Shown: piece after piece, positions 21,957 to 32,511 of the stretch | Layout of the letters: every line of letters starts with the position of its first letter | How positions within the stretch are numbered: position 1 is the stretch's first letter | Notes under the pieces: model-generated | The model's input: the letters and a program-made list of their open reading frames with translations, nothing else | What the model was told of the DNA's origin: nothing | Databases searched by the model: none | Translations under genes and position numbers: made by a program | Source of the DNA: Bufo bufo | Taxonomy: Eukaryota; Chordata; Amphibia; Anura; Bufonidae | DNA length: 64,000 nucleotides | Assembly (NCBI RefSeq): GCF_905171765.1 | Contig: NC_053390.1 | Span: 585,740,471-585,804,470, forward strand | Direction of reading: 5' to 3'

Positions 21957-22942
21957 GTAATTCCTCTAGCGCCGTTCTATGGAAACAGTAGGTTTAAAGA
22001 GCACACCAAATACTTGAAATAACTTCTTTATTAACTTCAACTTTTCTTCATATATAACACTGCCGCCTCCGCAGCAGATAGTCAATGTACATAACACGTG
22101 TTGAAAAGATATCACAAAATGGCGGTATGCATAAGATGGTGGTTCAACTGTTCAATCTTGTCATTCAACATAAAATGGTGGATATATTTCTCTCTTTGGT
22201 ATCTGTACTCTCCCTTTAAGTTATTTAAGCACTTTATGATCTCTCTGAGAGGTATATCTGAGGTCTAACTAATAGTTCTACTTGCTGAATTTGGTCGTAG
22301 TTTGCAGTATGCAGTTAGCAGTAACTATTTGCAGATTGGTTGAGTATGATCTGGTATGGTTGTATGCAATTTGGATTGCAATATGGATTTGAATTTGGAT
22401 TGAATATTAACAGTAGGAACATTATATAACTGTTTTAAATACCTATTTTGGCCTGTTGCTTCCATAAAACACAGCTCTTAGTGGAGTGTGTGTCTGTTCA
22501 GCTCCTCTCTCTGGTGAATAATGATTCCAGAAGCTCCTGCTAGGGGAAATTCCCACATAGGCTGTGTGTGAGGATTGCTGTGATTGGTCTAGACTCCTGG
22601 GCTGTGTGAGGCCAGATAAGATTGGTCAAGACTCCTGCTTAGCAACAACAGTTTAACACTATTCTTTCTGTTGTTTCTGCTGTGTCATTGAGCTTACCTT
22701 ACATTATATAATAAATCTTAAATGCACATTATCTTTTTCTGCTTCTGTGGACACAAAATATAACTATTACATGACATCCAAACATGAAGTCACTGTAAAT
22801 AACTCTGCTTTTGTCTTTAACACACAATCATAGGAACTGTATTAAGGTTATTGGCAGGTCTTACTGTATAAACATATAAGCTGTATTAGCATCCTCGGAC
22901 AGGTCTTAGCTGGCCAGCTACAAGCTCCCCACACACACGGTC
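21957..22942 (-). repeat. Possible solo LTR (minus strand)
   Basis: On the minus strand the block could run from TGTGTGTGGGGAGCTTG to GAGGAATTACA, giving a TGT...ACA frame. It has an AATAAA near the 3' end (GTTAATAAAGAAG) followed by a GTGTGCTCTTTAAACC stretch. It is AT-rich and not palindromic, unlike the surrounding elements. No matching target duplication was found, so this is tentative. Nothing else is recognised between it and 23.17 kb. Confidence 0.3.
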
Positions 22943-23177
22943 AACTAAACCAACCATGTACACCTTTAGGGGCAATTTTTTTTAAGATCGCCTTCTACTT
23001 ACTTTTGGCTAAAAATCTTTTTTTTTTTTTTCAAGCGTTCTTTAAAAATATCCATCCATTCTGTCACAAAGGTTTACCTGTTTGTCTAGCTGTGACAATT
23101 GTACTTTTAGCTTGAACCAACCTTATCTGTAAAGTACTAAAAGGTCATAAACACTTATTTAAGCCACATTCCTATCA

Positions 23178-23692
23178 GGGCTCATGCACACGACCGTATG
23201 TATTTTGCGGTCTGTCTTTCACGGATCCGTTGTTCCTTCTCTCAGGTATTTTTTTTCTTTGATTTAAGTCCTCTTCCGTTCCGTTATTCCACAAAACATA
23301 TCCGTATGGTTTCTGTATGCGATACGTTTTTTGCGGATCGGAAATGGAAACAGTAACTTATTAATTACCAAACACATGAGCAATATGGGCTGGGCATAGT
23401 ATTTCTACAGCATGGATCCGCAAAATACGAATGACATACGGATATGTTCCGTGTGCGTTCCGTATTTTTTGCGGACCCATTTACTTGAATGGGGCCTCGG
23501 ACCGTGATTTGCGGACAATTATAGGACATGCACTACTTTTTTGCGGAGCAGAAATACGAAAATCCAGAAACGGAATGCACACTGAGTACCTTCCGTTGCT
23601 TTTGTGGAGCCATTGAAGTGAATGGTTCTGCATACGGTCCGCAAAAAAACAGAACGAAAGTGGAAAGAAAATACGTTTGTGTGCATGAGCCC
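23178..23692. mobile_element. PIF/Harbinger-like MITE, TCA duplication
   Basis: Ends GGGCTCATGCACACGACCG and TGTGCATGAGCCC, with TCA at 23175-23177 and 23693-23695. It is the same family as 38779-39708. At about 23260 it has the uninterrupted GATTTAAGTCCTCTTCCG, the site that is occupied by another MITE in the other copy. Confidence 0.85.
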
Positions 23693-24048
23693 TCAGTAAG
23701 ATAAGAACTGAGCTATAATGTTTAGGAGATAAGGGGCCATCAGCTGAGCTGCCTGACAGGAAACAGTGAAAATACAGAGCCTGCTACTAGAGAAACGCAA
23801 GGCTGTAGAAAAGGCCAGAGAAAGGGTTACATTTTTTTTAATAAAGACCAATTGAAAAAATGATTTTTAGCACAAAATGAGTACAATGCAACAATACAAA
23901 ATTGCCCCCAAAGGTGTACATAGCCTTTAAGTTCAGTGGGAACTGTATGATGGTGCTATTATGAGCCACAGTAACCTCATGTGGGTTACCACTGAGTACA
24001 GGTGAAATACAGCAATTAGCGGTAATCTACATGTGGTCATCCAATCAA

Positions 24049-25614
24049 GGGTGCCTTCACATGCGGCAGATTTTGTGGCAGAAAATTCCGCGACTGAAAA
24101 TCAGTTCCATTCATTTAAATAGGGCAGCAAGCACATGGATTTCTGCATGCCCCATTGAGGCCTCCTGCACACGACCGTTGTGTGCACCTGTGGCCGTTGT
24201 GCCGTTTTCAGTTTTTTTTTCGCGGACCCATTGACTTTCAATGGGTCCGTGGAAAAAACAGAAAATGCACCGTTTTGCAGCCGCATCCGTGATCCGTGTT
24301 TCCTGGCCGTGAAAAAAATATGACCTGTCCTATTTTTTTCACGGCCAACTGTTCACGGACCCATTCAAGTCAATGGGTCTGTGAAAGAACACGGATGCAC
24401 ACAAGATTGGCATCCGTGTCCGTGATCCGTGGCCGTAGGTTACTTTTTATACAGACGGATCCGAAGATCCGTCTGCATAAAAGCTTTTTCATAGCTGAGT
24501 TTTCACTTCGTGAAAACTCAGAACCGACAGTATATTCTAACACAGAGGCGTTCCCATGGCGGCCCCCCCCCTCCCTCCCTTGTAGTTAACACATTAGTGG
24601 CCAGTGGGCCCCCCCCCCTGTAGTTAACACATTGGTGGCCAGTGGGGCCGGCCCCCCCCTCCCTCCCTTGTAGTTAACACATTAGTGGCCAGTGGGCCCC
24701 CCCCCCCTGTAGTTAACACATTGGTGGCCAGTGCGGCCGGCCCCCCTCTCCCCTGTAGTTAACTCGTTGGTGGCCAGTGGGCCCCCCTCCCCTGTAGTTA
24801 ACTCGTTGGTGGCCAGTGGGCCCTCTCCCCTCCCTCCCCCTCCTAATTTAAATCTCCCCCCCTATCATTGGTGGCAGCGGAGTGTACCGATCGGAGTCCC
24901 AGTTTAATCGCTGGGGCTCCGATCGGTAACCATGGCAACCAGGACGCTACTGCTGTCCTGGTTGCCATGGTTACTTAGCAATTTGTAGAACCATTATACT
25001 TACCTGCGAGCTGCGATCTCTGCGTCCGGACCTGTCACTTACCAGTAGGAGGCGCTCCCGGCCGGACCTGTCACTTACCAGTAGGAGGAGCTCCCGGCCG
25101 GACGCAGAGATCGCAGCTCGCAGGTAAGTATAATGGTTCTACAAATTGCTAAGTAACCATGGCAACCGGGACTGCAGTAGCGTCCTGGTTGCCATGGTTA
25201 CCGATCGGAGCCCCAGCGATTAAACTGGGACTCCGATCGGTACACTCCGCTGCCACCAATGATAGGGGGGAGATTTTAATTAGGAGGGGGAGGGAGGGGA
25301 GAAGGCCCACTGGCCACCAACGAGTTAACTACAGGGGAGGGAGGGGGGGGGGGCCACTGGCCACCAACGAGTTAACTACAGGGGAGGGGGGGGGCCCACT
25401 GGCCACCAACGAGTTAAGTACAGGGGAGGGAGGGGGGCCGGCCGCACTGGCCACCAATGAGTTAACTACAGGGGAGGGGGGGGCCCAATGGCCACCAATG
25501 AGTTAACTACAGGGGAGGGTGGGGCCGGCCGCACTGGCCACCAATGAGTTAACTACATTGGTGGCCAGTTAACTACATTTTCTGCCACAAAATCTGCCGC
25601 CTGTGAAGACACCC
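24049..25614. mobile_element. Large palindromic MITE nest with GGTGGCCAGT repeats
   Basis: The outer termini GGGTGCCTTCACATGCGGC and GCCGCCTGTGAAGACACCC are flanked by CAA (24046-24048, 25615-25617). At 24159 the left half of another MITE begins (GGCCTCCTGCACACGACCG), closely matching 52395-52770. From 24560 to 25560 lie tandem units with GTAGTTAACNCATTGGTGGC on each side of an axis near 25065. The central arms contain GGTAACCATGGCAACC and CAGGTAAGTATAATGG. Confidence 0.75.
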
Positions 25615-25617
25615 CAA

Positions 25618-26505
25618 TGCAGTAAGCCCCTGATCCACTGCAGCCGTCTCACATCCATTTAGCTGTACACCTTGTGAACACTGGGCATGACACATCGGTG
25701 ACGGGTTCAGGAGGAGTGGATATTTCATTACCTAATGCCATGATACAATGTATATTAAGCTCTTGCGTCAAATTGTAAGAAGTCTTGGAGAAGCCTTTTA
25801 AATTCCTCCAGGTGTGCATAGGTATCTCAGTAAAGAATGGAAATGTCCAGGCATCTTCTGCAGCTGCTGGATCCTTTGCTTTGGGAGGTATGCGAATTAT
25901 TTGAATACGTCGTTTGACCCCATTTGTGCGCGCCTTTTCTCTAAATTCCAATATTCTTTGAGTGGCTGATTCCATGGATTATTATTATGTGGTGCTGGGA
26001 AATACTGACGCGTCTTAAATCAATAGCCTAATTCCCAGGTGACACGGCAGCTCCCAATTAGCCACGGGGGGGCAGCTTAAGCCGGTGACATATTGTTTAT
26101 GCTCGGAATATATTTTTGTCATGTCTTGATGGATTAAAGTCTTATTGCTAAAATGTAATTTATATTTCCCTCTTGAGGGTTTGCAGTGTTTTCCTGCATT
26201 GTGGGCTGTGAACAACGTGCGCCGAGGTGGCTCATTAAGCAGCAGGTAAAATTAAGAATCGCAGATTAGCGTGGATTTGGCTCGCTGGCTGCTGAATATT
26301 CCTAATGTGCTAATAATACCCCTGTGCCTGACAGTCGATGTTCTGCTGCTTTGGTCCCTGATTATAATGGGATCAATGTCTGCAGGCTGAGAATGCAGAG
26401 CTTATTGCAAAGAAATATTCCCGGATATTTCAGTTTTTGCCCTTTTTTATGTGACCGCTGATCTTCTGAATTATTGACACCTTTCAAATCAAGATTGGTT
26501 ACGTT
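25618..26505. other. Unique-looking intronic island
   Basis: I see no terminal repeats, tandem structure or palindromes. Composition is mixed, with clusters of TAAT-type motifs (ATTAAG, TAATGTGCTAATAATA) at 26230-26330. Reading frames of about 100 codons on the minus strand (25649-25975 and 26015-26215) match no family I know and lack splice context. The stretch resembles conserved non-coding sequence more than a gene, but conservation cannot be assessed here. Confidence 0.4.
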
Positions 26506-28669
26506 TTAACCCCTTCAGTTCCCGAGGATTTTTAGTTTTTGCGTTTTCCTATTTTTTTTTCTTACTCCCGGACTTCCCGAAGCCATAACTTTTTTATTTT
26601 TCCGTTCACATAACCGTATGAGGACTTAGCAGGACAAGTTGTACTTTCTAATGGCACTATTTAATATTGCATACATTGTAATGGGAAGCTGGAAATAAAA
26701 TTCCAAATGGGATGGAATTGGAAATAAATTGCAACTCCGTTTTTTATGGGTTTTGTTTTTACGGCGTTCCCTGTGCAGTAAAACTGACCTGTGCCCTTCA
26801 TGCTCAAGGTCAGTACGATTACAGTGATACCACATTTGTGTAGTTTTTCTTTTTCTGTAGTTTTAATACCTAAAAAAAAAAACAAAAAAAAAAAAATTTT
26901 TTTTTTTTTTTTGCATCGCCCTATTCTAACCCCCACAACTTTTTTATTTTTATGTCTGTGATGTGTGAGGACTCCTTTTTTGCACGGTGATCTGTACGTT
27001 TCAATGATACCATTGGGTGTGTATGACTTTCTGATCACTTTATTGATGCCTTTATTTTTTTATTTTTTTTGGGCAAAGGGAGGATGATTAGAATTTTCTA
27101 TATATAGATATTTATTTACTTACTTTTAAGCCATCCTAGGTGACTATAACATCCAATTGTTAGATTGCCATTGTATTCTGTAATGGATTTTTATCCATTA
27201 CAGAATTCAGAATATTCCAATGCAGGACTGCCACCTGCCAGTAATGGGCCTGAAAGCCTTGTAGAAGTTCAGGCCTGTTACTGCTATGGAACACCTTCCC
27301 CGATCTCCGCCAGAGGAAGGCGCTTTGGGCCATGAAGCACACTGCTTCCGGTTGTAGAGCTCTTAGATACCGTGGTCACCGCATCATGGATCCTGTATTA
27401 CGCTCCTGTGAAACTGGCCTAAGGATATATTCACACACAGCAGATTTGTTGGAGAAATGTTTTTGACTGAAAATCTGCTCCATGCATGTGAACGGAGCTG
27501 TTTCTGCAACACAGGACTGACTTTTGGCTCCAACTCCTCTATTTTTCTCTCTGACTCCAGCTCCATCAGAAATGGCTCTTGTATAATTATTAATAGTAGT
27601 AGTAAAATGATGACATCAGACTTTGCATCATCTGTTTTAAGTACTTGCCCTAATGTCAACAGTCCTGAATTAGCAGTTTGGGCTGTCCGAAAATGTTCGG
27701 GGCTTACGGAAACTCCACCGATGAATGGATGGTCCCACACAGTTTGTCTAATTAGTTTGTGCTAGTGTAAGCTCCCTTAAGGACCTCCGCCGTGTATGTA
27801 TGGTGGAAGTCCGGTCCCTTAACATGGCGCCCGCTTGCACGTGCAGTGGGCGCCATAGCCGCCGGGCCACATGTATGCGATTCAGATACCGTGGTCAAAT
27901 GTGACCACGGCATTTTTGCAGTCCGGAAGCGGAAGGCACGCGCTTCTGCTCCGGTAACGGCGTTCCCCGACTGAGATCGGGGAACCTGTTACATCTCTGA
28001 AATAGACCAAAGCCTCAAGCAGGCTTCGGAGTCTATTTCAGGAATATACCAATACAGGCCAATAGGTGGCAGCATTGTATTGTTATATTGCAAATGAAGT
28101 GTTCAATGATGACTATTTAGCCATCAGTGAACACAAGGGGCAATCTAATGATTGCCAGTTATTGTCAGCCAAGGTGACTTAAAAAAGTCAAAAAAAAGAA
28201 TATTAAGGGCATACTGCAAATGGCGTAACGGGAAAAAAAATAAAAACAGCCAATTTGCCATTTTTTGTCACTTCAACTATCCAATAATTTTTTAGAAAAA
28301 GTGATCAAAAAGTCCCACACACTTCAAATTGGTATCACTGAAAAGAACAGATCGTCTCGCAAAAAATTAGCCCTCAGACAGCCAGTGGCGTCTCTAGCTT
28401 TCAAATTTTGGGGGGGCACACTGGGGGCCAGGACAAAAGTAGGGGGGGCAGCTATAACAACGATACATGTACACAAGTACGCTTAGAAATGCTGCAATAC
28501 TTTACCTAATACCTAAAACCACAACAGGGAAGAAAAGTCCAGCTGTCTGTGGATGACACTTTTATAGAGAGGGGGGATCTGTGGATGACACTGCTATGGG
28601 GGATATCTGTGGATGCCACATACCGTATATAGCATCTTATGCTATATGTGTCACCCACAAATCCACCCC

Positions 28670-28830
28670 ATGACAGTGTCATCCCCATTTCCCCCTCAAT
28701 AACAGTGTCATCCACAGATCTCCCTCCCTATAACAGTGTCATCCACAGATCTCCCTCCCTATAACAGTGTCATCCACAGATCTCCCTCCCTATAACAGTG
28801 TCATCCACAGATCTCCCTCCCCGCCTCTCA
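28670..28830. repeat. Short tandem array, about 34-bp unit
   Basis: Four adjacent units of the type CAGTGTCATCCACAGATCTC plus CCTCCCTATAA. The ATCCACAGATC core is the same as in the 24-bp minisatellite at 8271-8597. Inverted versions lie at 28545-28620. Confidence 0.85.
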
Positions 28831-29039
28831 CAGGAGTGTACATATATAAAATAAACATATTTCACATGAACACTTACAATTACTTGGCTTGGCCCTTGGG
28901 GATCTCGGACGCCACTTCCACACTTTGGCCGGGGGCTCGGCGGAGCTGATGTTGTGATTTATCCTAATGAGAAAGATTTCATAATAAGGATTTGGAGAAG
29001 GGGCAGAGGGATAGCAGAGCAGGGAGAGGCTGGTGCTGC

Positions 29040-29935
29040 TACTAGGGGGTCATATCATAATAAAACCCACCATAATGCCCCCCAGTAGAAATAATTCTCC
29101 TTATAATGTGCAAAACATACCCCCTTATGCCCCCAGTTGAGCTAATGTCCCCCATAATGTGCCAGTATAAAATACCCCTATATAGTGCACCAGTAAATGC
29201 CTCCATAGGGCTCCTCTCCCCCCTTCCTGCTAGTGCCCCCCATAATGTACCAGTATAAAATGTCCCATATATCGTGCCCCAGTAGATGCCCTCAGTGTCC
29301 CCCATAATTTGCAAGTATAAAATACCCCTTCTTAGTGCCCCTGTAGATGACTCCATAGTACTCCTCAGTCCCCTTCTCCATAGTACCAACCATAATGTGT
29401 CCCAGTATAAAATGCTACTGTACAGAGCCTCCCATATAAAACACCCCTTCTTTGTGGCCTCAGTAGATGCCCCTATAGTGCCCACCAATAATGTGCCAGT
29501 AATAAGTGCCCTCAATAACGTGCCAGTAACAAGAGCCCCCATCGCGTGCCAGTAATAACCCCCCCATCACGTGCCAGTAATAAGCCCCCATCACGTGCCA
29601 GTAATAAGCCCCCCATCATGTGCCAGTAATAAGCCCCCATCACGTGCCAGTAATAAGCCCCCATCACGTGCCAGTAATAAGCCCCCCATCACGTGCCAGT
29701 ATTAAGCCCCCCCATGTTCCAGTATTAAGTCCCCCCATCATCATGTGCCAGTATTAAGTCCCCCCATCATCATGTGCCAGTATTAAGTCCCCCCATCATC
29801 ATGTGCCAGTATTAAGTCCCCCCCATCATCATGTGCCAGTATTAAGTCCCCCCACCATCATCATGTGCCAGTATTAAGTCCCCCCCATCATCATGTGCCA
29901 GTATTGTAATAAGCCCCCCCAATGTGCCAGTAACA
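29040..29935. repeat. CCCCAT/GTGCCAGTA satellite field
   Basis: Degenerate units (ATAATGTGCCAGTATAAAAT) occupy 29040-29500. Tight arrays of CATCACGTGCCAGTAATAAG (about 24-25 bp) follow at 29530-29700. Longer units with CATCATCATGTGCCAGTATT (about 29-30 bp) fill 29720-29910. The gradual unit change suggests successive local expansion. Confidence 0.88.
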
Positions 29936-30289
29936 CTATTGTAAAAAAAAACAAAAAAAAAAAAAACACTTATACTTACCTAAGTGTCAGCGATGCGATG
30001 CAGCCTCTTCCTGTGTACCACGCTGTAATGTAAGGCTCAGGCGGCACGATGACGTCATTGCGCCGGCCTCTGATAGGCTGCCGGCCTAGTGCCTGCAGCC
30101 AGGGGCGTACATAAAAATCACTGGGCCCCATAGCAGGAATCTAAATTGGGCCCCCATTCCCCTTTTATAGCCCCTCCCTTTGTTCCATGAACTATTCTTG
30201 CTGCTGCGTTTTATAATTTATGCCATCAGGGCCGGATTGGGATTACAAAACAGCCCTGGCACACAAAAGAGGTATAATAGATGCAGATG

Positions 30290-31135
30290 TATATTATATA
30301 CAGCAGTGTACAGTTATGTGAGGTACGCGGTATAATATATGCAGTGTGTACAGGTATATAGTATATTCCCTAGTGTTCTGATATGTGAGGTACAGGGTAT
30401 AATAGATGCAGTGTGTACAGGTATATAGTATATACAGCAGTGTACTGATATGTGAGGTACGGGGTATAATATATGCAGTGTATACAGGTATACAGTATAT
30501 ACAGTAGTGTAATATGTGAGGTACGAGGTATAATAGATGCAGTGTGTACAGGTATATAGTAAATACAGCAGTGTACTGACACATAGAAACATAGAAACAT
30601 AGAATGTGTCGGCAGATAAGAACCATTTGGCCCATCTAGTCTGCCCAATATACTGAATACTATGGATAGCCCCCGGCCCTATCTTATATGAAGGATGGCC
30701 TTATGCCTATCCCATGCATGCTTAAACCCCTTCACTGTATTTGCAGCTACCACTTCTGCAGGAAGGCTATTCCATGCATCCACTACTCTCTCAGTAAAGT
30801 AATACTTCCTTATATTACTTTTAAACCTTTGCCCCTCTAATTTAAAACTGTGTCCTCTTGTGGTTGTTTTTATTCTTTTAAATATGCTCTCTTCCTTTAC
30901 CGAGTTGATTCCCTTTATGTACACCTCGTACCTCAGATATCAGTACACTGCTGTATATACTATATATCTGTACACACTGCATCTATTATACCTCGTACCT
31001 CACATATATAGTATATACAGAAGTGTACTGATATCTGTACACACAGCATCTATTATACCTCATACCTCACATATCAGTGCACTGCGGTATATACTATATA
31101 TCTATACATATTGCATCTATAATACTGTTTAATAT
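30290..31135. repeat. GTACACTG/TATACAG satellite in two orientations
   Basis: Units of about 60-70 bp contain GATATGTGAGGTACRGGGTA and GTGTACAGGTATATAGTA at 30290-30575. Reverse-oriented units (TACCTCACATATCAGT, CTGTATATACTATATATCTG) occupy 30925-31130. A LINE 3' end lies exactly between the two orientations. A (TA)n run follows at 31155-31182. Confidence 0.8.
30579..30930 (-). mobile_element. CR1-type LINE, 5'-truncated 3' end
   Basis: The minus-strand frame at 30924-30679 encodes a fragment with RGHSFKLEGQRFKSNIRKYY followed by FTERVVDAWNSLPAEVV, the conserved C-terminal end of the ORF2 protein of CR1-like LINEs. It is followed by a short 3' untranslated part ending in a TTCTATGT-type repeat tail (ACATAGAAACATAGAAACAT on the plus strand, 30580-30600). 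This is a typical dead-on-arrival copy. The endonuclease and catalytic reverse transcriptase parts are absent. Confidence 0.85.
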
Positions 31136-31151
31136 ATGCAGTGTGTGTGTG

Positions 31152-31185
<34 letters not shown>

Positions 31186-31464
31186 TGTGAGGCATACAAG
31201 GTATAATACTGTGGATGCAGTGTTTATAGAAATATGTGGTCAGTTATACATTATGGTCACTGTGTGGGAGGTACATGAGGTAGTGGTCACTGTTAACTGT
31301 CTGAAGTATTATACATGAGTGAGCAATGAATAAAAACAGGGCGTGGGGGGGGGGGGGGGGTAAATGATGAGAAGTGGAGGACCTCCTCTTACCTCTCCAT
31401 TCCAGTCTGTATGGATCAATGCAGAGCTGCTTGTGAACTTCTAATACTTGCTGTTAGGGGTTGA

Positions 31465-31690
31465 AGGACCTGTGATGATGTCATCACAGGTCCTGGCAGA
31501 TATACCTTTGAAACCTAGGAACTACACCATTTTTGGTGCAGTTCCTTTGCTAGATTCTGCAGGACCTGTGATGTTGAAGATGATGTCATCACAGGTCCTG
31601 GCAGATGCACTGTTCTAACCTGGGAACTACACTTTACACTGTGCAGTTCCCTTACAGGACCTGTGATGACATCATCAAAGGTCCTTTAGC
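31465..31690. repeat. Three short palindromes with TGATGTCATCA-type cores
   Basis: Perfect or near-perfect hairpins GGACCTGTGATG...CATCACAGGTCC occur at about 31467-31497, 31561-31601 and 31653-31686. The spacers carry matching CTAGGAACTACAC and TGGGAACTACAC. It is a small palindromic repeat cluster inside the hAT element. Confidence 0.75.
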
Positions 31691-32511
31691 TTTAGAAAGA
31701 TAAACAGGAGCAATTAGGGGGCGGGGCCTCTCCTCCACTTCGGGCCTGCCTGCAGCCTATCAAAGGAAGGGGAAGGGACACGCCTCTCCCTCCCCTGCAC
31801 CTCCGCTCCGCTGGCACAGGCAGTTTACAATTGAGATGAGCGCAATGGAAGCGCTCATCTCCCTGTGCCCGGCGGCGGCGGCGGCTCACTTGGGGGGGGG
31901 GTCATTTTAGTTGGGGGGGCACATGGGGGGGCACAGCATGATGTAGGGGGGGCCGTGGCCCCCTCTGGCCCCCCCCCTGGCGACGCCACTGCACACAGCC
32001 CTGTACACATAGCTACAAAAAAGTTATAGGGGTCAGAATATGGTTTAGACATTTTTTTTCCTTAAAGGGTTACATTTTTTTTCAGTATTAAAACGTAAGA
32101 AAAACTGTACAAGTGTGGTATCGTTGTAACCGTACTGACCTGGAGAATGAAGATAACAGGTCAATTTTACTGCATCGTGTACAGTGTACCTTTATCAGAA
32201 TAGCGTTTTTTCCCAATTCTACCCCATTTGGAATTTTTTTTCCACTTCCTATTACATGGTATGGAACTGTAAATGGTGCCATTAGAAAGTACAACTTGTC
32301 CTGGAAAAAATAAGCTCTTTATAAGGCTATGTGAATGGAAAAATAAAAAAGTTAGTACTATGGGAAGGCGGGGAGTGAAAAACGAAAATGCAAAAATGTA
32401 AAATCTCAGGGTCCTGAAGGGGTTAATACTGTCTTTCTGTTGTCTAGCAGTTCTAAGCAGCACAGATTCATGTTAACTAAAGTCCTTGGAGCAGCAGATA
32501 CTTACATTTAA

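Larger units (their letters stand above)
28383..31991. mobile_element. Non-autonomous hAT element, 3.6 kb
   Basis: Ends CAGTGGCGTCTCTAGC and CTGGCGACGCCACTG. The flanking octamers CAGACAGC (28375-28382) and CACACAGC (31992-31999) match in 7 of 8 positions, as expected for an aged hAT 8-bp duplication. The cargo is tandem repeats, a CR1 fragment, short palindromes and a CpG-rich region near 31.7-31.9 kb. No transposase frame was found. Confidence 0.8.
26510..32422. mobile_element. 5.9-kb TTAA-flanked palindromic element (host of a hAT)
   Basis: TTAA at 26506-26509 and 32423-32426. Ends are CCCCTTCAGTTCCCGAGG and its diverged inverse GGGTCCTGAAGGGG. The outer few hundred bases are inverted copies of each other: GTTGTACTTTCTAATGGCAC at about 26640 pairs with GTGCCATTAGAAAGTACAAC at about 32280 with one difference. 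There is no transposase. About 3.6 kb of it is a later hAT insertion at 28383-31991. Confidence 0.75.

Noticed and set aside
25649..26215. Two minus-strand frames as exons of an unknown gene
   Set aside because: No flanking splice signals fit a joined frame and I recognise no domain; kept only as part of a unique island.
29530..29910. Regularly spaced repeats resembling a CRISPR array
   Set aside because: Units abut each other and drift gradually in length; this is an ordinary satellite.
30294..30648. Several Tyr/Cys/Ile-rich reading frames
   Set aside because: They come from the AT-rich satellite at 30.29-30.58 kb and are identical in kind in all frames.
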